DNA of 64,000 bases, from assembly GCA_045655865.1 (NCBI GenBank), contig JAZOQB010000010.1, positions 8,530 to 72,529 of the forward strand. The letters run 5' to 3'. The translations under genes and the position numbers were made by a program. This stretch comes from RGIG5579 sp045655865. Its GTDB lineage: Bacteria > Bacillota > Clostridia > Oscillospirales > SIG627. The notes below the pieces were generated by a model, which saw only the letters and a list, made by a program, of their open reading frames with translations, had not been told where the DNA came from and ran no database searches. Each line of letters opens with the position of its first letter. Positions within the stretch are counted from its first letter, which is position 1. Shown in pieces: positions 1 to 8,009 of the stretch.

Positions 1-1324
1 CCCGGCGGGCTTCTTTTTTTTCGGTTCGCTGGACTTGAAGCCGGATGATCTCCAAAGGAAGGCCCGTGACCTCACAGATCCGCTGAATGAAAAGGGCCTT
101 TTCCAAGGGGTTTTGGCTGGCGGAAAGAAGCTTGGTGCAAGCTTCCACAAAGGCGTTTTTTCCGTCCATGGTAACGATTTCGTGGCCTTGCAGGGTTACG
201 TCAAACAGGTACTCCATAGCTCCGCGGGCTTCCCGTTCGTACTTTTCAAAGCCGCCCCGACCAAAGGCGCGGATAAAGTCGTCCGGGTCTTTGATGGGCT
301 TTCCTTCCCGGTCCGTTTCCGGCAGGGTGATGACCCGCACCTGAAGACCTGCTTCCTGGAGGAGACGAATGGCTTTTTTTGTGTTTTCCCGGCCGGCTTT
401 GTCCGAGTCGTAACAAATGCTCACCGTTTTGGCGTAGCGGGAGAGAAGGCGACACTGCTCGGCGGTGAGGGCCGTTCCCAGAGAAGCTACGGCATGGGTG
501 ATGCCGTGGGCGTGCAAGGAAACCACGTCCATGTTTCCCTCGCACAGGACCAATTCTTTCTTTTCGCTGTTTTTGGCAAAGTTTAAGGCAAATACGTTCC
601 GGCCCTTTTTGAACACCGGGGTATCGTTGGTATTGATGTATTTGGGATCGTTTTCCCTCTGGGATGCTACCAGTCTGCCGCTGAAGGCGATGACGTTTCC
701 CGCCGCGTCAATGACCGGGAACATGACCCGGCCGCGGAACAGATCGTAGAGACGGCCATTTTTTCCCATTCTGCCCAAAAAGGCCTCTTGGATCTCCTTT
801 TCCCCATAGCCGTTTTTCTGAAGGAGCCGGCACAGCTCGTCCCAGGATTCCGGAGCGTACCCCAGACCGAAGTGCTTGATCATGGGAAGGGTCAGACCCC
901 GGCCTATTAAATAATCCAGGCCTTTTTTTCCCTGGGGAGAAAGGATCGTTTGGTGCCAAAATCTGGCGGCCTGGGCATTCATTTCAAAGAAACGCTTTCG
1001 GTTCACCCGGGGACCGATCTCTCCGGTGACCGGCATGACAAGTCCAGCCCGGTTGGCCAAAAATTCAATGGCGGAAACGTAGTCCAGATTTTCCATCTGC
1101 CGGATAAAGGTGATCACGTCTCCCCCAACGCCGCAGCCGTAGCAGTGGTAATGGCTGGGGGTGGTGTTGGTATAAACGGTAAAAGAGGGAGTTTTTTCGT
1201 GATGAAAGGGACAGCAGCAGACCTGGTTGCTTCCCGCCCGTTTCAAAACGGCGTACTGGGAAACGATCTCTTCCAAGGGGTTACGCAGAACCACTTCTTG
1301 AACAAAGCTTTCCGGAATTCGCAA
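1..1324 (-). CDS. dnaG: DNA primase DnaG (3' end beyond window)
   Basis: DnaG makes the RNA primers for replication. Translation from a TTG start at 1324, 6 nt behind a strong GGAGGTG site, gives a typical N-terminus followed by a CHC2 zinc ribbon (CCPFH, then HCYGCG), the primase core, and a Toprim domain with EGNMD and the acidic YDSDKAG motif. About 441 codons are present. The C-terminal DnaB-binding domain lies left of base 1. The long opposite-strand frames over this region are shadows. In many Firmicutes dnaG precedes the main sigma-factor gene, so rpoD may follow off the left edge (inference). Assignment is secure; the TTG start is the only in-frame start near the ribosome-binding site. 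Confidence 0.95.
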   Translation of the reverse strand, partial: MRIPESFVQEVVLRNPLEEIVSQYAVLKRAGSNQVCCCPFHHEKTPSFTVYTNTTPSHYHCYGCGVGGDVITFIRQMENLDYVSAIEFLANRAGLVMPVTGEIGPRVNRKRFFEMNAQAARFWHQTILSPQGKKGLDYLIGRGLTLPMIKHFGLGYAPESWDELCRLLQKNGYGEKEIQEAFLGRMGKNGRLYDLFRGRVMFPVIDAAGNVIAFSGRLVASQRENDPKYINTNDTPVFKKGRNVFALNFAKNSEKKELVLCEGNMDVVSLHAHGITHAVASLGTALTAEQCRLLSRYAKTVSICYDSDKAGRENTKKAIRLLQEAGLQVRVITLPETDREGKPIKDPDDFIRAFGRGGFEKYEREARGAMEYLFDVTLQGHEIVTMDGKNAFVEACTKLLSASQNPLEKALFIQRICEVTGLPLEIIRLQVQRTEKKEARR

Positions 1325-1473
1325 AAAAACACCTCCTTTGTTTTTTCTCACTATCTTTCTTATACGCGTGTTTTTTTCATTTCACTTTTTTTTGGAAAAA
1401 ATTTTAAAAAAATCGGATTTTTTTCTTTTTTCCGCCAAACCACCGTGGCGAAAAAAACGGGAAGATTTTTGAG

Positions 1474-1596
1474 TTTTCCACAGGAAAAATGGAAAACGAG
1501 CCCAAAAAAACGCCGAAATCTCAAGGTTTTTCCCACAATCCACAGAGTTTTCCACAGGTTGCGGCTCGAGACCCTGTGAAAAACTTTTGTGCAAAA
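1474..1596. promoter_or_regulatory. Cluster of four DnaA-box consensus matches
   Basis: This is the intergenic stretch between dnaG and the RluA-type gene. It holds four exact matches to the Firmicutes DnaA-box pattern TTWTNCACA: 1474-1482 and 1548-1556 on the plus strand (both inside the 14-bp direct repeat GAGTTTTCCACAGG, 74 bp apart), and 1575-1583 and 1588-1596 on the minus strand. Towards dnaG, 1381-1440 is very AT-rich, like an unwinding element. No convincing protein-coding gene lies in 1325-1599; a 70-residue minus-strand frame there is low-complexity. It could be DnaA control of dnaG, a DnaA-titration site or a replication origin. Only the motif matches are observed. Confidence 0.6.
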
Positions 1597-1599
1597 AAA

Positions 1600-2538
1600 T
1601 TATTGTTTAGGGCAAAACAGGGGGTCATCCGGCGCTAAGATCCGGACATTTTCCAGGTAGGAGAGGGGGGATGCGGGGGATGGATGAAAGGACAGAGAGA
1701 CCGCCCGAAGTGCTTGATGGGAAAAGTCCGGGTCCTTTCGGTCTTTTCCGTATTTGGAATCTCCTACCAAGGGGTGCCCCAAAAAGGAGAGGGTGGCGCG
1801 GATCTGATGGGTGCGTCCGGTGTGCAGAACGATGGAAAACAGCGTCCGGTTTCGCTTCGGGTCAAATAGGCGTGGCCGGATCTCGGTGATGGATGTCAGA
1901 TATCCGGGCGCGGGGACGGGGGATACCAGGACCCGGTTTTCCCGCTCGTCCTTTTTTAAATATACGGTAACGGTCTGATGCGCTTCCAGCTTTCCGTGGC
2001 ACCAGGCCAGGTATTCTTTTTCCACTTGCCTCTCCCGGATCACCTCGTTCATTTCCCGGAGCGCGAGGGCGCTTTTGGCACAGATCACAAGGCCCGAGGT
2101 GTTTCGGTCCAGGCGATGGCACAGGGCGGGAGAGAAGGAATTTTCCGACTCCGGACAAAATTCGCCCTTTTGAGAGAGGTAGGCTTTGATATGATCGATG
2201 AGCGTCCCGGTTTTTTGAACGGCGTCGCTATGGCAGGACTGACCGCAGGGCTTATCCGCGACCAGGATGTTTTCATCCTCGTAGACCACAAAAACGCTGG
2301 GAGTCAGATTGCGAAAACTGTCCTCAGCTGCTCCGAAAAAGTCCGGAGATAAAAAGAGCTGGACCGTGTTTCCTTTTTCTAAAATCTGCCCCGGCTCGCA
2401 ACGCTTCCGGTTTACTTTGATTTTTTTCGTGCGGATGGCCTTATACAACAGCGATTTGGGCAGGGCGACGGTTACTTTCAGGACAAATTTGTCCAGGCGC
2501 TGGCCGGCGTCGTTCTCGTTGATGCAAAATTCTTTCAT
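1600..2538 (-). CDS. RluA/RluD-family 23S rRNA pseudouridine synthase
   Basis: This 312-residue protein has an N-terminal S4 RNA-binding region (about residues 12-60, with GQRLDKF) and a pseudouridine synthase core containing HRLDRNTSG, whose Asp is the catalytic nucleophile of the RluA family. Further core motifs are TGRTHQIR and GHPLVGDSKYG. It should convert uridines to pseudouridine, most likely in 23S rRNA. The exact target (RluA, RluC or RluD type) cannot be read from sequence. Its start overlaps the trmB stop by 4 nt (ATGA), so the two RNA-modification genes are translationally coupled. It lies upstream of dnaG on the same strand with a 275-bp gap. Confidence 0.9.
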   Translation of the reverse strand: MKEFCINENDAGQRLDKFVLKVTVALPKSLLYKAIRTKKIKVNRKRCEPGQILEKGNTVQLFLSPDFFGAAEDSFRNLTPSVFVVYEDENILVADKPCGQSCHSDAVQKTGTLIDHIKAYLSQKGEFCPESENSFSPALCHRLDRNTSGLVICAKSALALREMNEVIRERQVEKEYLAWCHGKLEAHQTVTVYLKKDERENRVLVSPVPAPGYLTSITEIRPRLFDPKRNRTLFSIVLHTGRTHQIRATLSFLGHPLVGDSKYGKDRKDPDFSHQALRAVSLSFHPSPASPLSYLENVRILAPDDPLFCPKQ

Positions 2539-3188
2539 GGGCGGCGTGCCGTGACGGCGAAAATGGGAAGACCCTGAGCGGATTTTGCCGTTTCGTATTC
2601 GGTGAGAATATTTCCTTGAGCCCAGGGGGAGTGGTGCAGATCCCGGGTCAGATCTTCCAAGGTCCAGCCGGCGGCCCTGTAGTTTTCCAAAGAGGATTCA
2701 AACAAGAGGGCATGGTCCGTTTTTTGGCGGATGGCGCCGCCCTCTTTCAAGATGTTCCGGTACACGGAAAGAAACGAGGGGGCGGTGAGTCGGCGCTTGG
2801 CGTGACGGGACTTGGGCCAGGGATCGGAAAAATTCAGGTAGATCTTATCTACCTCTCCCGGAGAAAAGATCTCCGCCAGCTCTTTGGCGTCTCCGCTTAA
2901 AAAAAGAACGTTGGAAAGACCGGCCTCTGCCACTTTTTCTACTGCCAAAAGCAGAGCTTCCCGACAGGCTTCAATGGCAACGTAGAGAGTTTTTGGGTTT
3001 TGTTTTGCCAATTCCAGAAGAAAAGCGCCTTTGCCGCAACCGATCTCCAGTTCCAGGGGAAGGGACTTGGCATCGGGCACAGAAAAAAGGGTGCGCACAC
3101 GGCCCTGATGGGATGCACCGTCGTGAATCAAAAAAGTGTCACAAAGCTGGAATCGCTCCTCGGTGTGCTTCTTTTTTCTCATTCTCAT
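2535..3188 (-). CDS. trmB: tRNA (guanine-N7)-methyltransferase
   Basis: TrmB uses S-adenosylmethionine to make m7G46 in the tRNA variable loop. The 217-residue product has the SAM motif LEIGCGKGAFL, the FSDPWPKSRHAKRR segment and the C-terminal TEYE motif, all typical of the family. I chose the ATG at 3188 (MRMRKKKH) because it follows a GGGGGA site and matches usual TrmB N-termini. A longer frame starts at 3209 but has no ribosome-binding site. It is first in a trmB and pseudouridine synthase pair, and is divergent from ctsR across about 245 bp. Confidence 0.93.
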   Translation of the reverse strand: MRMRKKKHTEERFQLCDTFLIHDGASHQGRVRTLFSVPDAKSLPLELEIGCGKGAFLLELAKQNPKTLYVAIEACREALLLAVEKVAEAGLSNVLFLSGDAKELAEIFSPGEVDKIYLNFSDPWPKSRHAKRRLTAPSFLSVYRNILKEGGAIRQKTDHALLFESSLENYRAAGWTLEDLTRDLHHSPWAQGNILTEYETAKSAQGLPIFAVTARRP

Positions 3189-3339
3189 GGCTTTTCCCCC
3201 AAAAAACATTATGGTTATCTGCTATTATATCATTTTTTCAGGAAGAAAGCAAGAAAACCCGTCAAAAACCTTTGAAAAAAGAAGAAAAGGATGGGGCAAA
3301 CGGGAAAATCGGCATTTTTTCATAAATTTTACAAAAAAA

Positions 3340-3417
3340 TTGACTTTCTTTGACCTTGACAAGAAGCAGGAGTCCGGGTATAATTTTACCAGAAAGTCAA
3401 AGAAAGTCAAAGTCAAA
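3340..3417 (+). promoter_or_regulatory. ctsR promoter with CtsR operators on both sides
   Basis: A near-perfect sigma-A promoter is visible: TTGACA at 3356-3361, 17-bp spacer, TATAAT at 3379-3384. It is bracketed by CtsR boxes (heptamer RGTCAAA, repeated with a 3-bp spacer). The upstream box is in reverse orientation at 3340-3355. The downstream box has AGTCAAA at 3395-3401 and 3405-3411, plus an extra GTCAAA at 3412-3417. CtsR bound here would block both -35 access and promoter clearance, giving autorepression that is relieved on heat shock. Confidence 0.9.
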
Positions 3418-3433
3418 AACGGAGGAAACGGAT

Positions 3434-3904
3434 ATGATCTTATCCCAACGGATCGCCCTACTTTTGGAGGAGATGCTGGAGGCGGCGGGAGGGGAACTTT
3501 CCATCGTGCGCAATGAGTTTGCATCCCGGATGGGGTGCGTGCCCAGTCAGATCAATTACGTGATCACATCCCGCTTTACTCCCGAGCGCGGGTACGTAGT
3601 GGAGAGCCGACGTGGGGGCGGAGGATTTATTCGCATCCGCAAGGTAAAGATGGGGCGGAATGAATACCTGATGCATTTTTACCATGCCATCTCTTCCGCC
3701 ATTAACTTTGAGAGCGCTCGGGTCTTTGTGGGAGAGCTGATCTCCCAGTCCATTCTGGAACCCCGGGAGGGAAAGCTGCTGTTGGCGCTTCTCTCCGATC
3801 GGGCTCTGGATCAGGTCCGCAGGGAGGATCGGGACCGCTTGCGGGCGCAGCTGTTTCAGACAGCCATTTTACAAATGATTGCAGAAAGCGAGGAAAAACG
3901 ATGA
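3434..3904 (+). CDS. ctsR: Transcriptional repressor CtsR
   Basis: CtsR represses clp and class III heat-shock genes and is inactivated by heat and by McsB. The 156-residue product has the winged-helix N-terminus with the glycine-rich wing (SRRGGGGFIRI) that acts as the thermosensor and DNA contact, and the C-terminal domain that McsB targets. The start at 3434 follows GGAGG at 3421-3425. Translation from further upstream would read through the operator. Its stop overlaps mcsA by 4 nt. It is the first gene of the four-gene clpC operon and lies directly behind its own operators. Confidence 0.97.
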   Translation: MILSQRIALLLEEMLEAAGGELSIVRNEFASRMGCVPSQINYVITSRFTPERGYVVESRRGGGGFIRIRKVKMGRNEYLMHFYHAISSAINFESARVFVGELISQSILEPREGKLLLALLSDRALDQVRREDRDRLRAQLFQTAILQMIAESEEKR

Positions 3905-4413
3905 AACGTCAAATCTGTGAACGGTGTCGGGAAAAAGAGGCATCGGTATATTATAAAGAAAGTGTCAACGCCTCTTCCCGGGAAATTCGGCTGTGTGCCG
4001 ATTGTGCTCGGGAAATGGGAATCGGCTTTGGCGGAAAAAGTGTTCTAGAGGAGGAGTTTTTTGCCGCTCTCCCCCTCTTTGCTAAGCCTTCTTCCCGTGA
4101 GCGTCGGGGGAGCGAGGGCGGAGTCTGTCCCACTTGCGGCAAGAGCCGGGAGGAGATTTGCCTGAGCGGGAGATTCGGTTGTCCCCACTGTTACGACGCT
4201 TTTGCGCAGGGCCTTGATATGACGCCCTTTGTGGGTCGGGGCTATCGGGGAGGCAGGCTTGGCTCTGCATCCGGGGAAACCGGGGCGAGAGGCCCTATAC
4301 AGGAGGATCCCGGAAAAACGTTGAAAAAACAGCTGCAGGAGGCCCTTGAGGTGGAAAATTATGAAAAAGCCGCCCAGATTCGGGATCAAATTCGGGCCTT
4401 GGAGGGAAAATAA
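3901..4413 (+). CDS. mcsA: McsA, zinc-finger activator of McsB
   Basis: McsA binds and activates the arginine kinase McsB and helps tune CtsR and ClpC activity. The 170-residue protein shows paired CxxC zinc sites (CERC at 6-9, CADC at 32-35, then CPTCG and CPHC) and a C-terminal UVR motif (VENYEKAAQIRDQIRALE), as in B. subtilis McsA. The 4-nt ATGA overlap with ctsR and the abutting mcsB start show tight translational coupling within the operon. Confidence 0.95.
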   Translation: MKRQICERCREKEASVYYKESVNASSREIRLCADCAREMGIGFGGKSVLEEEFFAALPLFAKPSSRERRGSEGGVCPTCGKSREEICLSGRFGCPHCYDAFAQGLDMTPFVGRGYRGGRLGSASGETGARGPIQEDPGKTLKKQLQEALEVENYEKAAQIRDQIRALEGK

Positions 4414-5421
4414 ATGTATTGGTATGAAAAAGAAGCCCGGCAATTCGGCCCGGTCCTGTCCACCCGCGTGCGCTTTGCCCGGAACTTGGAAAAGACGCCC
4501 TTTCCCCAGAGATTGAAGGGAGAAGGGCGGGAAGAGGTCTTTGAAAAAGTAAAAAAGGCCTTTGAGGAAAAAGAGATCCTGGCGGTTCCCTTCGACGGCC
4601 TGGAGGATGTGGTAAAAGAGGCTTACGTGCAGACACACCTATCTTCCGCGCATCTTGCCAAGTCGGGAAAGGGAAGCGGACTGATCCTGTCCAAAGACGG
4701 AGACGTGGCGATCATGGTCAACGAGGAGGATCATTTGCGACTTCAGGTGATAAAGCCTGGCAAAGAGATCCGCTCTTCCTTTGACAAGGCCAGGAGCTGG
4801 GCAGAATTCGGGGAGGAAAAACTTCCCTTTGCGTTCCGGGAGGGGCTGGGGTATCTTACCTCCTGTCCCACCAATTTGGGCGCCGCGATGCGCGTGTCCG
4901 TGATGATCCACTTGCCCGCGCTAACGGCCGTGGGAGGGATCGCTCCCTTGACCCGGAGTCTTAACGATGCGGGCTTTACCGTTCGAGGGCTCTTTGGAGA
5001 AGGCAGCCGGGAAAGCGGCGATATCTATCAGATCTCCAACCAGATGAGTCGGGAAGGGTTGCCGGAGGAGATCGTATCCTCCTTTGAAAAAGTGATCGCC
5101 CAGGTGGAAGAGAGAGAAGAGAAGGCCAGAGATGCGATCTTGTCCCGCGACCGCCTGGAGGCAGAAGATCGGGTCAGCCGGGCAATGGGCGCTATGAGAT
5201 ATGCAAAAAAAATGGACTATTCGGAATTTATCACTCTCTATTCCCGGGTAAGATTCGGAAAAGAAGCGGGTCTTTTGCCCGACTCGTCGGTACAGGGACT
5301 GGATCGGCTTTTGATCGAGTTGATGCCGGCGCCTATGATCCTTCGGGATCGGCTTCTTTTGGATGAAAGGGATCGGGATATTCGGAGAAGCCAGATCTTA
5401 CGGGAAAGAATGAAAGAATAA
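4414..5421 (+). CDS. mcsB: Protein-arginine kinase McsB
   Basis: McsB phosphorylates arginines, marking proteins for ClpCP and inactivating CtsR. The 335-residue product belongs to the guanido-kinase fold: LSTRVRFARNL near the N-terminus (phosphate-binding arginines), NEEDHLRLQ, and the catalytic-loop signature LTSCPTNLGAAMR with its conserved Cys. The ATG directly follows the mcsA stop codon, and the ribosome-binding site (GGAGGG at 4401-4406) lies within mcsA. ClpC, whose activity is tied to arginine phosphorylation, starts 11 nt downstream. Confidence 0.96.
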   Translation: MYWYEKEARQFGPVLSTRVRFARNLEKTPFPQRLKGEGREEVFEKVKKAFEEKEILAVPFDGLEDVVKEAYVQTHLSSAHLAKSGKGSGLILSKDGDVAIMVNEEDHLRLQVIKPGKEIRSSFDKARSWAEFGEEKLPFAFREGLGYLTSCPTNLGAAMRVSVMIHLPALTAVGGIAPLTRSLNDAGFTVRGLFGEGSRESGDIYQISNQMSREGLPEEIVSSFEKVIAQVEEREEKARDAILSRDRLEAEDRVSRAMGAMRYAKKMDYSEFITLYSRVRFGKEAGLLPDSSVQGLDRLLIELMPAPMILRDRLLLDERDRDIRRSQILRERMKE

Positions 5422-5432
5422 GGAGAAAGAAT

Positions 5433-7862
5433 ATGCAAGCGAATTTTTCGGAACATGCCCAAAGGGCTCTGGAAAATGCCCAGAGCGCCGCGGCAGAATT
5501 GGGGCATCGATACGTGGGAAGCGAGCATCTGCTTTTGGGATTGATCTTAACTTCTGAGTGTGCCGCGGCAGAGATCTTGAGCCAGGCAGGGGTTACCTTT
5601 GACGGGGCCCGAGAGAAGCTGATGGCGCTTTGCCAGACCGGCGAGCCGGTACAGTTTGATACGGCGGAGATCACCCCGCGGGCTCAGAGAATGCTCCAGG
5701 CCGCGGTGTACGAAAGTGCAAAACACCACCGGGAGACGGGAACGGAATTCATTCTTTTGGCCTTAACTTCCGATTCCGACAGCCTTGGGGTGAGGATCTT
5801 GTCTCTTCTGGGTGCGGACGTGGGTGCCATTTACAAGGCTTGCCGGGAGTACATCCGGGAGCTGGAGAAAATGGACGGAAAGGATGGCCAAAAAGCTCCG
5901 TCCCGAGGCAAGGGAAAGAACAAAAACCTTGCCAAATACGGACACGATCTCACGGAGGATGCCGCCGCAGGACGGCTGGATCCCATCATCGGAAGAGAAA
6001 CGGAGCTGGAGAGGGTGATCCAGATCCTTTCCCGGCGAACAAAAAATAACCCCTGTCTCATTGGAGAGCCCGGCGTGGGAAAGACCGCCATTGCCGAGGG
6101 ACTGGCTCAGCGCATCGTTGCAGGAGACGTGCCGGAGACATTATCGGGGAAAAAAGTGGTGACCCTGGATCTTGCCGCCATGGTGGCGGGAAGCAAGTAC
6201 CGGGGAGAATTTGAAGAGCGGATCAAAAACGTCATTGACGAGGTGACCGAAAGCGGAGATACCATCCTCTTTATTGATGAGATTCACACCATCGTAGGTG
6301 CGGGGGCAAGCGAGGGAAGCATGGACGCTTCCAATATTTTAAAGCCTGCTCTGGCTCGTGGAAATCTTCAGGTGATCGGTGCGACCACCCTTTCGGAATA
6401 CCGAACCATTGAAAAGGATGCCGCCCTGGAACGGCGCTTTCAGTCCGTGACGGTGGGAGAACCCAGTGAAGAAGAGGCCATTCTTATTTTGAAGGGGCTT
6501 CGACCCAAGTACGAGGAGCATCACAAATTGGCCATTACCGATGAAGCCATTGAGAGTGCCGTAAAGCTCTCGGGCCGCTATATTTCCGACCGTTATCTGC
6601 CGGATAAGGCCATCGATCTTGTGGACGAAGCCGCATCGCGCCGCCGCATCCAGAGCCTTTCCCCCTCTCCGGAGGAAAAGGAGATCCAGGGAGAAATTCT
6701 TCGTCTGGAGGAAGAAAAAAAGAAGGCGGTGGAAGAAGAGGCCTACGAGCGTGCCGGAGAGATACGCACCCAGATCCAGGAGAAAAAGGCCCTTTTGGCA
6801 GAGAAAAAGAAAGCCGGGGACAAGGAGAAGTGCGGCGCCATCGGAGAAGAGGAGATCGCGCAGATCGTCACCCAGTGGACGGGGATCCCCGTGAGCCGTC
6901 TTTTGGAAGAGGAGGCTCGAAGGCTTACCGAGTTGGAAAAGATCCTGGGTGAGAGGGTCATGGGCCAGGCAGAGGCGGTGAGTGCGGTGAGCCGAGCCAT
7001 TCGCCGGAGCCGCACGGGGCTGAAAGACCCCAAGCGCCCTGCGGGTTCTTTCCTCTTTACCGGACCTACGGGCGTGGGAAAAACCGAGCTTTCCCGGGCC
7101 ATTGCCCAGGTGATGTTCGGTTCGGAGAACAAAATGATCCGGGTGGATATGTCGGAATTGATGGAGAAGCACGCCGTTTCCAAGCTCATTGGCTCTCCTC
7201 CCGGCTACGTGGGCTTTGACGACGGGGGACAGCTGACGGAGAAGATCCGTCGAAACCCCTATTCCGTGGTTTTGTTTGATGAGATCGAAAAGGCGCATCC
7301 GGATGTGTTCAATATCCTCCTTCAAATTCTGGAGGACGGAATCCTCACCGACTCCCACGGGCGACGGGTGGACTTTAAGAACAGCATTATCATTATGACC
7401 TCCAACTGCGGAGCCAGCAGTCTGGCTGTGAAAAAATCTATGGGCTTTGCCACCGGTTCGGAGGACACAGCCCAGGATCGGGACGACGAGGAAAAGATCC
7501 GCCGGGCTCTAAAAGAGACCTTCCGCCCGGAATTTTTGAACCGATTGGACGAGATCATCATCTTCCATCGCCTGGCCCAGCCGGAGATTCTGGCCATTGC
7601 CCGAAAAATGCTCCGGGAGGTGTCTCGGCGACTTTGGGAAACCGGCGGCATTACCCTGGAGTTTGACGAGCCGGTGACGGAAAAACTTTCTCAAGAAGGA
7701 TTCGACCCAGTTTACGGGGCTCGACCCTTGCGCCGTGCCATTCAGCGAACCGTGGAAGATTCCCTTTCCAACTTCCTTCTTTCCGGAGAATTTTGCGAGG
7801 GAGATCGGATCCATGCAAGTCTTTCTGAGGACGGTCAGATTCAGTATTCCAAGAAAGCCTAG
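5433..7862 (+). CDS. clpC: ATP-dependent Clp protease ATPase subunit ClpC
   Basis: ClpC is the AAA+ unfoldase that feeds ClpP. The 809-residue protein has an N-terminal double Clp-N domain (about 1-145), AAA-1 with Walker A GEPGVGKT at 211-218 and FIDEIH Walker B, a UVR-containing middle segment (about 420-455), and AAA-2 with GPTGVGKT at 544-551 and the LFDEIEKAH Walker B. Length and order match ClpC rather than ClpB or ClpA. The GGAGA site precedes the ATG. It is the last gene of the operon, followed by a strong terminator at 7886. Confidence 0.97.
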   Translation: MQANFSEHAQRALENAQSAAAELGHRYVGSEHLLLGLILTSECAAAEILSQAGVTFDGAREKLMALCQTGEPVQFDTAEITPRAQRMLQAAVYESAKHHRETGTEFILLALTSDSDSLGVRILSLLGADVGAIYKACREYIRELEKMDGKDGQKAPSRGKGKNKNLAKYGHDLTEDAAAGRLDPIIGRETELERVIQILSRRTKNNPCLIGEPGVGKTAIAEGLAQRIVAGDVPETLSGKKVVTLDLAAMVAGSKYRGEFEERIKNVIDEVTESGDTILFIDEIHTIVGAGASEGSMDASNILKPALARGNLQVIGATTLSEYRTIEKDAALERRFQSVTVGEPSEEEAILILKGLRPKYEEHHKLAITDEAIESAVKLSGRYISDRYLPDKAIDLVDEAASRRRIQSLSPSPEEKEIQGEILRLEEEKKKAVEEEAYERAGEIRTQIQEKKALLAEKKKAGDKEKCGAIGEEEIAQIVTQWTGIPVSRLLEEEARRLTELEKILGERVMGQAEAVSAVSRAIRRSRTGLKDPKRPAGSFLFTGPTGVGKTELSRAIAQVMFGSENKMIRVDMSELMEKHAVSKLIGSPPGYVGFDDGGQLTEKIRRNPYSVVLFDEIEKAHPDVFNILLQILEDGILTDSHGRRVDFKNSIIIMTSNCGASSLAVKKSMGFATGSEDTAQDRDDEEKIRRALKETFRPEFLNRLDEIIIFHRLAQPEILAIARKMLREVSRRLWETGGITLEFDEPVTEKLSQEGFDPVYGARPLRRAIQRTVEDSLSNFLLSGEFCEGDRIHASLSEDGQIQYSKKA

Positions 7863-7885
7863 CCACCTTGCCGGAAAAACCAATG

Positions 7886-7925
7886 AAAAAGAGCTGCCAA
7901 AGTGAAAAACGGGCAGCTCTTTTTT
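7886..7925 (+). terminator. Rho-independent terminator after clpC
   Basis: A perfect stem (AAAAAGAGCTGCC pairing with GGCAGCTCTTTTT) around a 13-nt loop, ending in a T run, closes the ctsR-mcsA-mcsB-clpC operon. Confidence 0.9.
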
Positions 7926-7940
7926 CGATCTTTTGGGCAA

Positions 7941-7970
7941 TTGACAAAAGCTTATCCGGGATGGTACAAT
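7941..7970 (+). promoter_or_regulatory. Promoter for the acyltransferase-like gene
   Basis: TTGACA at 7941-7946, an 18-bp spacer and TACAAT at 7965-7970 lie 40 nt before the start codon and directly after the clpC terminator, so the next gene has its own transcription unit. Confidence 0.75.
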
Positions 7971-8009
7971 TTGATCGGACTTGGCAAAAAAACAATGCTG
8001 GAGGACGCC

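Noticed and set aside
1382..1594. 70-residue minus-strand ORF upstream of dnaG
   Set aside because: Low-complexity Lys/Phe-rich product caused by A/T runs; the DnaA-box cluster explains the region better.
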